Source: Frankiales bacterium
GTDB lineage: Bacteria > Actinomycetota > Actinomycetes > Mycobacteriales > SCTD01
Assembly (NCBI GenBank): GCA_025965735.1
Contig: JAOPWK010000260.1
Coordinates: forward strand, 1-20,083
Reading direction: 5' to 3'
Length of the DNA: 20,083 bases
Shown: one piece after another, positions 6,349 to 12,698 of the stretch
Layout of the letters: the number at the start of each line of letters is the position of its first letter
How positions within the stretch are numbered: the stretch's first letter is position 1
Position numbers and translations under genes: made by a program
The notes under the pieces: generated by a model
The model's database searches: none
The model's input: only the letters and a program-made list of their open reading frames with translations
What the model was told of the DNA's origin: nothing

Positions 6349-7124
6349 GCCTCGAGGACGACCTGGCGCTGGCGCACGAGCTCGCCGATGCCGCCGACGC
6401 CATCACGCTGGACCGCTTCGGCGCCCTGGACCTGGTCGTCGAGAGCAAGCCCGACCTCACACCGGTGAGCGATGCGGATGTGGCTGTGGAGCAGGCGATC
6501 CGGCGCCTGCTGGCCAGTCGGCGACCGGATGACGCGGTGCTCGGCGAGGAGGACGGCGAGACCGGCACCGGACCGCGCCGGTGGGTCGTCGACCCGGTCG
6601 ACGGAACGAAGAACTTCGTGCGCGGGGTCCCGGTCTGGGCCTCGCTGGTCGCGCTGCAGGAGGACGGCGTCGTCACCGTCGGCGTCGTCAGCGCTCCGGC
6701 GCTCGGCCGCCGCTGGTGGGCCGCCCGCGGCCTCGGCGCCCACACCGGCGGCTCGCTCGCGCAGGCCCGCCGTCTGCAGGTCAGCGCGGTGGCCACGCTG
6801 CAGGACGCCTCGGTGGCGTACTCCTCCCTCACCGGCTGGGAGGAGCAGGGACGGCTGCCCGGCCTGCTGCAGCTGTCCCGCGACGTCTGGCGGACCCGCG
6901 CGTACGGCGACTTCTGGTCGCACGTCATGGTGGCCGAGGGCGCGGTCGACGCGAGCTTCGAGCCCGAGGTCTCGCTGTGGGACCTCGCGCCGCTGCAGGT
7001 CGTGGTCGAGGAGGCCGGCGGCCGCTTCACCGACCTGTCAGGGGCGGCACGTCCGGACGGCGGCAGCGCGGTGTGCAGCAACGGCCTGCTGCACGAGGAC
7101 GTGCTGAGGGCGCTCTCGCGCTAG
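6345..7124 (+). CDS. hisN: histidinol-phosphatase, inositol-monophosphatase family
   Basis: A 259-residue protein of the inositol-monophosphatase superfamily. Its motifs are SKPDLTPVSDADVAVE (34-49), GEED (67-70), WVVDPVDGTKNFVRGVPVWAS (80-100) and SLWDLAPLQVVVEEAGG (about 210-226) with Asp213. These are the Mg2+/Li+-sensitive phosphatase metal sites. The sequence, including VSAPALGRRWWAARG and GSAVCSNGLLHE, matches my memory of mycobacterial HisN (Rv3137), which dephosphorylates L-histidinol phosphate in histidine biosynthesis. A generic inositol monophosphatase is the less likely reading. The ATG overlaps the ketosynthase TGA by 4 nt, so it is the third gene of the rightward operon, an unexpected place for a histidine gene. 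Its TAG stop shares a CTAG with the converging small ORF. Confidence 0.88.
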   Translation: MSLEDDLALAHELADAADAITLDRFGALDLVVESKPDLTPVSDADVAVEQAIRRLLASRRPDDAVLGEEDGETGTGPRRWVVDPVDGTKNFVRGVPVWASLVALQEDGVVTVGVVSAPALGRRWWAARGLGAHTGGSLAQARRLQVSAVATLQDASVAYSSLTGWEEQGRLPGLLQLSRDVWRTRAYGDFWSHVMVAEGAVDASFEPEVSLWDLAPLQVVVEEAGGRFTDLSGAARPDGGSAVCSNGLLHEDVLRALSR

Positions 7125-7264
7125 GAGTCGTCCTCGGTCACGCGGTTCAGCGGGCCGAGCGGGTCGGTGTCGCTGCCGTCCTGCGAGGCCGCGGCCAGCG
7201 CTCCGGCGTTGCCCGCCGCCTCGTCCTTGTCGTCCTCGATCTTGCCGTCGTCAGGTGAGGTCAT
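7121..7264 (-). CDS. small acidic protein, 47 aa, unknown function
   Basis: A small reading frame from ATG 7264 to TAG 7121. The protein begins MTSPDDGKIEDDKDEAA and ends LGPLNRVTEDDS. It is strongly acidic and probably disordered. About 43 of 46 sense codons end in G or C, as expected for a real gene in this genome and far above chance. Its ATG overlaps the TGA of the short-chain dehydrogenase remnant as ATGA, so it was translationally coupled to that gene. Its TAG shares CTAG with the hisN stop. I do not recognise the family; no transmembrane segment or cysteine is present. It may be under threat because the upstream coupled gene is broken. Confidence 0.62.
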   Translation of the reverse strand: MTSPDDGKIEDDKDEAAGNAGALAAASQDGSDTDPLGPLNRVTEDDS

Positions 7265-7660
7265 GCGCAGACCGTTCCCCGCGCCAGCAGCCGCACACCG
7301 GGTCCGCGCAACCCCAGGCCGCCGTCCACCACGACCACCTCACCGGTGACGTCCTCCGACCGCACCAGGCCCATCACGACCTCCGCCACGTCGGCCGTCC
7401 AGGGGGTGTCCACCAGTCCCGGCGCCACGGCGTTGATGCGCACGTCCGGGCCGAGCGTCGCGGCGATCAGCCGGGTCGTGTGGTTCAGCGCCGCCTTGCT
7501 CCCGGCATGGGGGATGGAGCTGCCGACCGGCCGCACGCCGGCCAGGCTGGACACGTTGACGACGCAGCCGGGCACCGCAGCCCGCAGCGCCCTGCTAAGC
7601 GGCGGTCACGAGCACGAAGGGCGCGATGACGTTCACCTCGTAGAGCCGCCGCGACACCTC
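7261..7660 (-). pseudogene. short-chain dehydrogenase/reductase remnant
   Basis: Minus-strand translation gives SDR pieces: RRLYEVNVIAPFVLVTAA, then a stop, then in the next frame CVVNVSSLAGV, the catalytic-type S...HAGSK, INAVAPGLVDTPW and VTGEVVVVDGG. Three lesions are visible. The N-terminal Rossmann half with the GxxxGxG motif is missing; homology stops at the 7661-7696 palindrome. One extra T near 7600 shifts frame and makes a TAG; removing it gives a smooth VTAASRALRAAVPGCVVNVSS. Between TPWTA and DVAEVVMGLV only a few residues remain where family members have roughly 20-25, so the substrate-loop region is deleted. The tyrosine of YxxxK also reads as His. The gene cannot encode a working oxidoreductase. 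Its TGA overlaps the start of the small acidic ORF. Confidence 0.82.
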
Positions 7661-7696
7661 GTTGCTGCGTGCAAGTTGATAGTTGCACGCAGCAAC
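7661..7696. repeat. twin palindrome: perfect 14-bp inverted repeat made of two TTGC-N5-GCAA sites
   Basis: GTTGCTGCGTGCAA at 7661-7674 is repeated in perfect inverted orientation at 7683-7696, with an 8-nt spacer. Each arm is itself an imperfect palindrome of the form TTGC-N5-GCAA (7662-7674 and 7683-7695). The two centres are 21 bp apart, two helical turns. This layout suits two dimers of a winged-helix or TetR/MarR-type regulator on one DNA face. It could equally form a strong hairpin or mark the scar where the neighbouring dehydrogenase gene lost its 5' half. No T-tract follows on either strand, so an intrinsic terminator is unlikely. Confidence 0.72.
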
Positions 7697-7788
7697 TAGG
7701 GCGGGTACGGCCGCGCCACCCCGGGGCCGGACGGCCGCGACGACCAGGAGTCCCGAGGACCACGAAGACCACGTACGCCGCCGGCGAG

Positions 7789-8492
7789 ATGTGCTGGGCC
7801 GACCTGAGCAGCCCCGACCCGGCGGCCAGCGCCGCCTCCGGGCCGCTGCTCGGGTGGACGGCGACCGCACCGCAGGAGGAGTTCGGCGGCTACGCCAGCT
7901 TCCTGCTCGGGGAGCACCAGGTGGCCGGCCTCATGCCGCTCATGGCGCCCGGTCAGCCGCCGACCTGGACGGTCTACGTCGCCAGCGACGACGCCGACAA
8001 GACGGTCGCCCGCGCGGAGCAGGCAGGCGGCACCGTGCTCGCGCCTCCGATGGACGTCGCCGAGCTCGGCCGCATGGCGGTGCTGGTCGACCCCGGAGGC
8101 GCCGTCTTCGGTGTCTGGCAGGCCGGCAGCACATCGGCGCGCAGGTGTTCGGGGAGGTCGGTGCACCGGTGTGGTTCGAGCTGACCGCCGCGCAGCCCTC
8201 CGCCGCCGTGGGCTTCTACGCCGAGGTCCTGGACTGGCAGGCCAGCGTCAGCGAGACCTACGTCGAGCTCCTGTCCGGCGGCACCTCGGTCCCCGGCTGC
8301 GCCGACCTGTCGCAGGGGACGACCGGCTGGCTGCCGTACTTCACCGTCGCTGACCCCGGCGCCAAGGCGGAGCAGGCGCAGGCGCTGGGTGGCGAGGTCG
8401 TGCTGCCGCTGACGACCTTCCCCGGCGGCTCCTGCACGATCGTGCGCGACCCGGACGGCGCTGTCTTCGGCCTGATGCGCAACGACTCCTAG
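7789..8492 (+). pseudogene. two-domain VOC (glyoxalase/bleomycin-resistance fold) protein, frameshifted
   Basis: Two tandem VOC domains are encoded in two frames. The first runs about 7770-8125 (CWADLSSPDP..., VDPGGAVFGVWQAG); the second runs about 8125-8492 (HIGAQVFGEVGAPVWFEL..., DPDGAVFGLMRNDS). Together they make the 260-residue layout of Cfp30B-like actinobacterial proteins. The frames join if one base is restored near 8126, so that GGC-nAG-CAC-ATC reads through; GGCGAGCAC having lost a G is the simplest picture. There is no good start: no ATG, GTG or TTG lies in frame between 7669 and the ATG at 7789, which would skip a few conserved residues. The usual FYG before LLGW in domain 1 is also reduced to SG. 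This is a decayed gene or a sequencing error; the function is unknown. Confidence 0.72.
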
Positions 8493-8839
8493 GCGGTCGC
8501 CGAGTCCCGCAGGTCGAGCACCTTCGGCTCCGCAGCCCGCGCGGCGAACGCCCACACGAGCTCCTCGCGCAGCGCCGCCAGGTCGGCGCGGAGGGCGGCC
8601 ACCTCGTCGCGGGCGGCGGCCAGCGCTGCCTCGGCCCGCACCGCGCGCAGCTCCGCACCGACGGCAGCGTGCGAGGCGGACCCGGCACGCACGAGGGCCG
8701 CACTGGAGGCCGCGGCGGTGAGGTCGGCGAGCGCCCGGAGGCGAGCCACCTCGCGCTCCAGCGCCAAGGCCCGTCGCCGGCGCTGCGGCCACAGTCGCGC
8801 CAAGAGCCCGGACCGTCGCACGTGCCGCCCTCTTGCCAT
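8489..8839 (-). CDS. coiled-coil protein, unknown function
   Basis: A 116-residue protein with a basic N-terminus (RGRHVRRSGLLARLWPQRRRR). A long Ala/Leu/Glu/Arg-rich region (about 25-95) carries heptad-like LEREVARLRALAD and DEVAALRADLAALREEL stretches, predicted to form a coiled coil. A short tail ends KVLDLRDSATA. No enzymatic motif, signal peptide or membrane segment is visible. The basic tract could bind nucleic acid or acidic lipids, but this is speculation. The ATG at 8839 has TACCTT ending 6 nt upstream and no Shine-Dalgarno, so it is probably leaderless. It is divergent from the EamA transporter gene across a 65-bp region with a palindrome. Its TAG shares CTAG with the VOC gene stop. 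Confidence 0.68.
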   Translation of the reverse strand: MARGRHVRRSGLLARLWPQRRRRALALEREVARLRALADLTAAASSAALVRAGSASHAAVGAELRAVRAEAALAAARDEVAALRADLAALREELVWAFAARAAEPKVLDLRDSATA

Positions 8840-8845
8840 GCCCCG

Positions 8846-8851
8846 AAGGTA
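8846..8851 (-). promoter_or_regulatory. putative -10 box (TACCTT) of the coiled-coil gene
   Basis: On the minus strand TACCTT ends 6 nt before the ATG at 8839. It fits TAnnnT at leaderless spacing. With a 17-nt spacer, its -35 would fall at 8869-8874, in the middle of the palindrome. Confidence 0.5.
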
Positions 8852-8861
8852 GGGACCCCCA

Positions 8862-8880
8862 GGCTCCCGGCCCGGGAGCC
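8862..8880. repeat. 19-bp palindrome between divergent promoters, candidate operator
   Basis: GGCTCCCG and its inverse CGGGAGCC flank GCC, centred at 8871. The two putative -10 boxes (8851 leftward, 8892 rightward) begin 20 and 21 bp from this centre. The palindrome therefore covers the -35 position of both divergent promoters. A regulator bound here would affect the coiled-coil gene and the transporter gene together. A GC-rich palindrome could also arise by chance in this genome. Confidence 0.45.
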
Positions 8881-8891
8881 ACGCCGCGCGC

Positions 8892-8897
8892 TAGCGT
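8892..8897 (+). promoter_or_regulatory. putative -10 box (TAGCGT) of the EamA transporter gene
   Basis: TAGCGT ends 7 nt before the GTG at 8905. It matches TAnnnT with leaderless spacing, and it supports the 8905 start over longer frames that would run back through the opposite promoter. Confidence 0.47.
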
Positions 8898-8904
8898 CGC
8901 GAGG

Positions 8905-9801
8905 GTGACCGACGAGGTGCGCCGCCGACGGCTGCTGGGCGTCGGGCTCGCCCTCGTCAGCGCCGCGTCGTTCGGCGTCATGCCGGTGCTGACCAAGGTC
9001 GTCTACGACGACGGCGCGGAGCCGATCGGCGTGCTGTCCGTGCGCTTCGCCATCGCTGCCGCCGTCCTGCTCGTCCTGGCACGGGCCCGGCGGGAGCCGC
9101 TACCCACCGGGCGTCCGCTCGGCATGCTGCTGGCCCTCGGCGGGATCGGCTACGTGGGCATGTCGCTCTGCTACTTCTTCGCGCTGGAGCGCATCAGCGC
9201 CGGCCTCACCAGCCTGCTCCTGTACTTCTACCCGGCGCTGGTGGTCGTCCTCGGCGCCGTGCTGCTGCGCGACCGGCCGCGTCCGCTGGCCCTGCTCGCG
9301 GTGGGCGTCGCGACGGTCGGCACGGTCCTGACCATCGGCCCGGTCGAGGGAGGCCAGGGGCTGGGCATCGCGCTCGGCCTCGGCTCGGCGCTGGTCTACG
9401 CGACGTACATCCTGGTCGGCAGCCGGGTCCGCGGCGTGGGGCCGTTCGCCATGTCCGCCACCGTGCTGCTGGCCGGGGCCGCCGTCATGGCGGTGCTGGC
9501 CGCGGTCACCCGGCCGCAGCTGCCCAGCGCCCCCGGCGCCTGGCTCGCGCTCGGCGGCGTCGCGCTGATCGGCGGGGTGGTGGCGGTGGCGACCTTCTTC
9601 GCCGCGCTCGCCCTGCTCGGACCGTCGGACACCGCGGTCATCAGCACGTTCGAGCCGGTGGTGAGCATCGGCGCCGCCGCCCTGGTGCTGGGCGAGCGGC
9701 TGGGTCCGCTGCAGGTCGTCGGCGGCGTGGTGGTGCTGCTGGCGGTCGCCGTGCTGGCCCGGCTCGAGCCGGTCGAGGCCGACGCCCCTGTGCCGGCGTG
9801 A
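8905..9801 (+). CDS. EamA/DMT-family small-molecule exporter
   Basis: A 298-residue, ten-helix integral membrane protein with two EamA repeats. Repeat 1 (about 10-140) includes GVALVSAASFGVMPVLTK-like residues, AVLLVLARARREPLP and LLLYFYPALVVVLGAVLLRDRP. Repeat 2 (about 150-285) ends with the typical TFEPVVSIGAAALVLGERLGPLQVVGG. Family members export amino acids, nucleosides or other metabolites; the substrate is not predictable. GTG 8905 is chosen because the first membrane helix begins shortly after and TAGCGT lies 7 nt upstream; upstream in-frame starts would overlap the divergent promoter. Its TGA overlaps the GTG of the UVR-motif gene by 4 nt (GTGA), so the pair is co-translated. Confidence 0.87.
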   Translation: MTDEVRRRRLLGVGLALVSAASFGVMPVLTKVVYDDGAEPIGVLSVRFAIAAAVLLVLARARREPLPTGRPLGMLLALGGIGYVGMSLCYFFALERISAGLTSLLLYFYPALVVVLGAVLLRDRPRPLALLAVGVATVGTVLTIGPVEGGQGLGIALGLGSALVYATYILVGSRVRGVGPFAMSATVLLAGAAVMAVLAAVTRPQLPSAPGAWLALGGVALIGGVVAVATFFAALALLGPSDTAVISTFEPVVSIGAAALVLGERLGPLQVVGGVVVLLAVAVLARLEPVEADAPVPA

Positions 9802-10112
9802 GCGAGGAGAAGCCGAGCGCGCGCGACCTCGTGCGCAAGCGCGCCCGCACCTACAAGCAGGACGAGACCGGCCGGCACCACCACATCGGCGGAGCGCCGG
9901 AGCGCCAGCCGATGCTCACCGAGGACGGCGCGACGCTCATCGGCACGAGCGCCGTGCAGCTGGCCAACCGCACCATCGCGCAGCTCCAGGAGCAGCGGCG
10001 GAGGGCAGAGCAGGCCATGGCGGCGGCAGCGTCAGACCTGCGCTTCGAGGACGCCGCGCGGCTGCGCGACGACCTCGCGGCCGTGGACGCGGAGCTGGAG
10101 CGACGGACCTAG
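9798..10112 (+). CDS. small UvrB/UvrC (UVR) motif protein
   Basis: A 104-residue soluble protein. Its C-terminal segment (about 72-103) carries the UVR motif, with DLRFEDAARLRDDLAAVDAELE matching the helical hairpin by which UvrB and UvrC contact each other. The N-terminal part is basic and His-rich (RKRARTYKQDETGRHHH), with no recognisable domain. UVR motifs also occur in Clp-associated McsA-type adaptors, so a role in nucleotide excision repair is not proven; no zinc cysteines are present here. The GTG start overlaps the transporter stop, and the terminal TAG is the start of the -10 box for the following acyl-CoA dehydrogenase gene. Confidence 0.72.
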   Translation: MSEEKPSARDLVRKRARTYKQDETGRHHHIGGAPERQPMLTEDGATLIGTSAVQLANRTIAQLQEQRRRAEQAMAAAASDLRFEDAARLRDDLAAVDAELERRT

Positions 10113-10115
10113 GCT
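10110..10115 (+). promoter_or_regulatory. putative -10 box (TAGGCT) overlapping the UVR gene stop codon
   Basis: The UVR gene stop TAG (10110-10112) forms the first half of TAGGCT, which ends 6 nt before the ATG at 10122. No Shine-Dalgarno precedes that ATG. The layout repeats the fabD/acpP junction. A leaderless internal promoter is the simplest reading. Confidence 0.5.
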
Positions 10116-10121
10116 CGGCCG

Positions 10122-11906
10122 ATGCCCAGCCTGCTGCTGAACCGCCGCGACCTCGACTTCCTGCTGTACGAGTGGCTGGACGTCCTGAGCCTGACGTCGC
10201 GCGCGCGGCACGCCGACCACAGCCGCGAGACCTTCGACGACGTCCTCGGCCTGGCCGAGCAGATCGCGACCGAGCACTTCGCGCCGCACAACCGCAAGGC
10301 CGACGCTCACGAGCCGACCTTCGACGGCGAGCGCGTCACCCTCATCCCCGAGGTGAAGCGGGCGCTCGAGGTCTTCGCCGACGCCGGGCTGCTCGGCGGC
10401 ACGCTCGACGAGGACCTCGGCGGGCTGCAGCTGCCGACGGTCATCGGCAACGCGGTGTTCGCGTGGTTCCAGGCGGCGAACGTCGGCACGAGCAGCTACC
10501 CGTTCCTGACGATCGGCAACGCCAACCTGCTGCTCGCGCACGGGTCGAAGGAGCAGGTCGACACCTACGTCCGGCCGATGGTGGAGGGCCGCTACTTCGG
10601 CACCATGTGCCTGTCCGAGCCGCAGGCCGGCAGCAGCCTGTCCGACGTCACCACGCGCGCCGAGCCGCAGGACGACGGCACCTACCGGCTGTTCGGCAAC
10701 AAGATGTGGATCAGCGCCGGCGACCACGACCTGACCGAGAACATCGTCCACCTCGTGCTGGCCAAGATCCCTGGCGGACCCGCCGGGGTGAAGGGCATCT
10801 CGCTGTTCATCGTGCCCAAGGTGGTCGTGGAGACCGGCGAGCGCAACGACGTCGTGCTGGCCGGCCTGAACCACAAGATGGGCTTCCGCGGGACCGTCAA
10901 CACGCTGCTGAACTTCGGCGAGGGCAAGCACACCCCGGGCGGCCGGGCGGGCGCGGTCGGCTTCCTCGTCGGCGAGCCCCACCAGGGGCTCAAGTACATG
11001 TTCCACATGATGAACGAGGCGCGCGTCGGCGTCGGACTCGGCGCCACCGCGCTCGGCTACACCGGCTACCTGCACGCGCTGGACTACGCCAAGGGGCGCC
11101 CGCAGGGGCGCCCGGTCGGGGCGAAGGACCCCGCCAGCCCGCAGGTGCCGATCATCCAGCACGCCGACGTCAAGCGGATGCTGCTCGCGCAGAAGTCCTA
11201 CGTCGAGGGCGCTCTGGCGCTGAACTTCTACTGCGGCCGGCTGCTCGACGAGGAGCAGACCGGCGCCAGCGAGCAGGACCGCAAGGACGCCCTGCTGCTG
11301 CTCGACGTCCTCACCCCGATCGCCAAGAGCTGGCCGTCGCAGTGGTGCCTGGAGGCCAACAGCCTGGCGATCCAGGTGCACGGCGGCTACGGCTACACCC
11401 GCGAGTACCCCGTCGAGCAGCTGTACCGCGACAACCGCCTCAACCCGATCCACGAGGGCACCCACGGCATCCAGGGCCTGGACCTGCTCGGTCGCAAGAT
11501 GGTCATGCACGGCGGCGCCGGCCTGCAGCTGCTGGCCACCACGATGGACCGCACGATCAGCAAGGCGCGCGAGACCGGTGGCGAGCTGGCCGAGCTCGCC
11601 GGCCAGCTGCAGGAGTCCAGCGAGCGGATCGCCAAGACCACGACCGCCATCTGGAGCGCCGGCGACATCGAGGTCAGCCTCGCCAACGCCAGCCTCTACC
11701 TCGAGGCCGTCGGGCACGTCGTGATGGCCTGGATCTGGCTGGAGCAGCTGCTGGCCGCGGACGGCAAGCAGGGCGCCTTCTACGACGGCAAGCGCCAGGC
11801 CGGCCGGTACTTCTTCCGGTGGGAGTTGCCGCGGACGGCGGCTCAGTTCGCGCTGCTGGAGACCCTCGACACCACCTCGCTGGACACCTCGCCCGACTGG
11901 TTCTGA
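10122..11906 (+). CDS. acyl-CoA dehydrogenase, FadE5/DmdC-like long form
   Basis: A 594-residue flavoprotein of the large acyl-CoA dehydrogenase class (M. tuberculosis FadE5 is about 611 aa). It oxidises acyl-CoA to trans-2-enoyl-CoA, feeding electrons to ETF. Visible landmarks are GTMCLSEPQAGSSLSDV (FAD and substrate contacts), KMWISAGDHDLTENIVHLVLA, GFRGTVNTLLNF, the QVHGGYGYTREYPVEQLYRDNR block and the catalytic base Glu445 in NPIHEGTHGIQG. The C-terminal 120 residues form the extra domain of this class. Unlike the protein at 1849-2925 it has every expected catalytic element. Beta-oxidation of medium or long chains is likely; a methylthiopropionyl-CoA role (DmdC) is an alternative. The last 64 bp overlap the antiparallel membrane-protein gene. 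Confidence 0.92.
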   Translation: MPSLLLNRRDLDFLLYEWLDVLSLTSRARHADHSRETFDDVLGLAEQIATEHFAPHNRKADAHEPTFDGERVTLIPEVKRALEVFADAGLLGGTLDEDLGGLQLPTVIGNAVFAWFQAANVGTSSYPFLTIGNANLLLAHGSKEQVDTYVRPMVEGRYFGTMCLSEPQAGSSLSDVTTRAEPQDDGTYRLFGNKMWISAGDHDLTENIVHLVLAKIPGGPAGVKGISLFIVPKVVVETGERNDVVLAGLNHKMGFRGTVNTLLNFGEGKHTPGGRAGAVGFLVGEPHQGLKYMFHMMNEARVGVGLGATALGYTGYLHALDYAKGRPQGRPVGAKDPASPQVPIIQHADVKRMLLAQKSYVEGALALNFYCGRLLDEEQTGASEQDRKDALLLLDVLTPIAKSWPSQWCLEANSLAIQVHGGYGYTREYPVEQLYRDNRLNPIHEGTHGIQGLDLLGRKMVMHGGAGLQLLATTMDRTISKARETGGELAELAGQLQESSERIAKTTTAIWSAGDIEVSLANASLYLEAVGHVVMAWIWLEQLLAADGKQGAFYDGKRQAGRYFFRWELPRTAAQFALLETLDTTSLDTSPDWF

Positions 11907-12649
11907 CGGCGCCGGTCCCACCGCCGCAGCAGGCGGGGCGTGGCCCACAGCGCGGCCGCGTCGAAGAAGGCGTAGCCGCCGGCGATCCCGCTCGGCGGGT
12001 TGCCGATGGTGATGTACCCGGTGATGTCGTACGGCTGCCACTCCCATGTACCGAGCGACGTGCCGATGATCTCGAGGTAGCTCACGACGAGGAACGCCCC
12101 GGCGTACAGCAGCGGGCTCTTCCCCTTCCACGTGAACAGCAGCAGGCAGCCGAACCAGAACGCGCCGAGGGCGTCCGGGCGGTCGGACAGGGTGATCCCC
12201 CACAGCGCCCAGCAGCCGCCGGCGACCAGCGTCACGACGAGGAACGGCCGCGAGTGCCGGTGCGCCCAGGCGCTGCGCCCGATGGCGAACGCGGCCAGGT
12301 AGATGAGCCCGTGGCCGGGCGGCACGAAGGCCGGGACGTTCTCCAGCCGGTAGACGTAGACGCCGAGCCAGCCGGCGAAGACGTACTCGATGACGGTGGC
12401 GTACGCGACCACCACGCCCACCTGCACCCGCGTCGCCCGGTCCTCGCCGTGCAGCGCCCACAGCAGGCACAGCCAGGTGCCGACGCCGAGCAGTCGCTGC
12501 TCCAGCAGGGACGCGCCGGTGTCCAGCCCCAGGACCACCAGGACCCAGACGCCCACCCCGCCCACGAGTGCGGCGTTCCGGGTCAGGGGCACCTGTCGAG
12601 GGTGCCACGGCACTGATCTGCGTGTTCGGCTGCGGCCCGGGGCGGGCAC
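11843..12649 (-). CDS. conserved-looking multi-pass membrane protein, unknown function
   Basis: A 268-residue protein with about seven or eight hydrophobic helices: NAALVGGVGVWVLVVLGLD, ATVIEYVFAGWLGVYVY, LIYLAAFAIGR, FLVVTLVAGGCWALWG, FWFGCLLLFTW, LLYAGAFLVVSYLEIIG and others. Polar loop motifs include RLENVPAFVPPGHG and TWEWQPYDITGYITIGNPPSG. The protein is typical of actinobacterial uncharacterised membrane families; I cannot name it. The start is uncertain. GTG 12649 gives a basic N-terminus, while GTG 12592, just before VPLTRNAALVGG, would leave a longer promoter gap. The C-terminal 20 residues (from QNQSGEVSSE) are encoded antisense to the end of the FadE5-like gene. It is divergent from the PP2C gene. 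Confidence 0.72.
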   Translation of the reverse strand: MPAPGRSRTRRSVPWHPRQVPLTRNAALVGGVGVWVLVVLGLDTGASLLEQRLLGVGTWLCLLWALHGEDRATRVQVGVVVAYATVIEYVFAGWLGVYVYRLENVPAFVPPGHGLIYLAAFAIGRSAWAHRHSRPFLVVTLVAGGCWALWGITLSDRPDALGAFWFGCLLLFTWKGKSPLLYAGAFLVVSYLEIIGTSLGTWEWQPYDITGYITIGNPPSGIAGGYAFFDAAALWATPRLLRRWDRRRQNQSGEVSSEVVSRVSSSAN

Positions 12650-12698
12650 GCGGCATGATCACGGCTCAGAGAACGGGACCGGGGGACGCTTGACGACC

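Noticed and set aside
4407..7124. A 905-codon rightward frame ending with hisN
   Set aside because: Only its last 260 codons are hisN; the rest is antisense to fabD and out of frame with the ACP and ketosynthase genes. The start at 6345 fits the family.
7661..7696. Twin palindrome as an intrinsic terminator or CRISPR-like repeat
   Set aside because: No T-tract follows on either strand, and no regularly spaced further copies occur in the window.
7669..7788. Upstream extension of the VOC gene from GTG 7669
   Set aside because: It would translate through the twin palindrome into a Pro/Arg-rich stretch unlike any VOC N-terminus.
11093..11114. Short direct repeat of GGGGCGCCCG inside the FadE5-like gene
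   Set aside because: Two imperfect 12-bp units encode a GRPQGRP stretch in a surface loop; two copies are not enough for a meaningful repeat feature.
10032..12662. 876-codon leftward open frame across the FadE5-like gene
   Set aside because: Entirely antisense to a well-conserved acyl-CoA dehydrogenase; low-complexity shadow composition.
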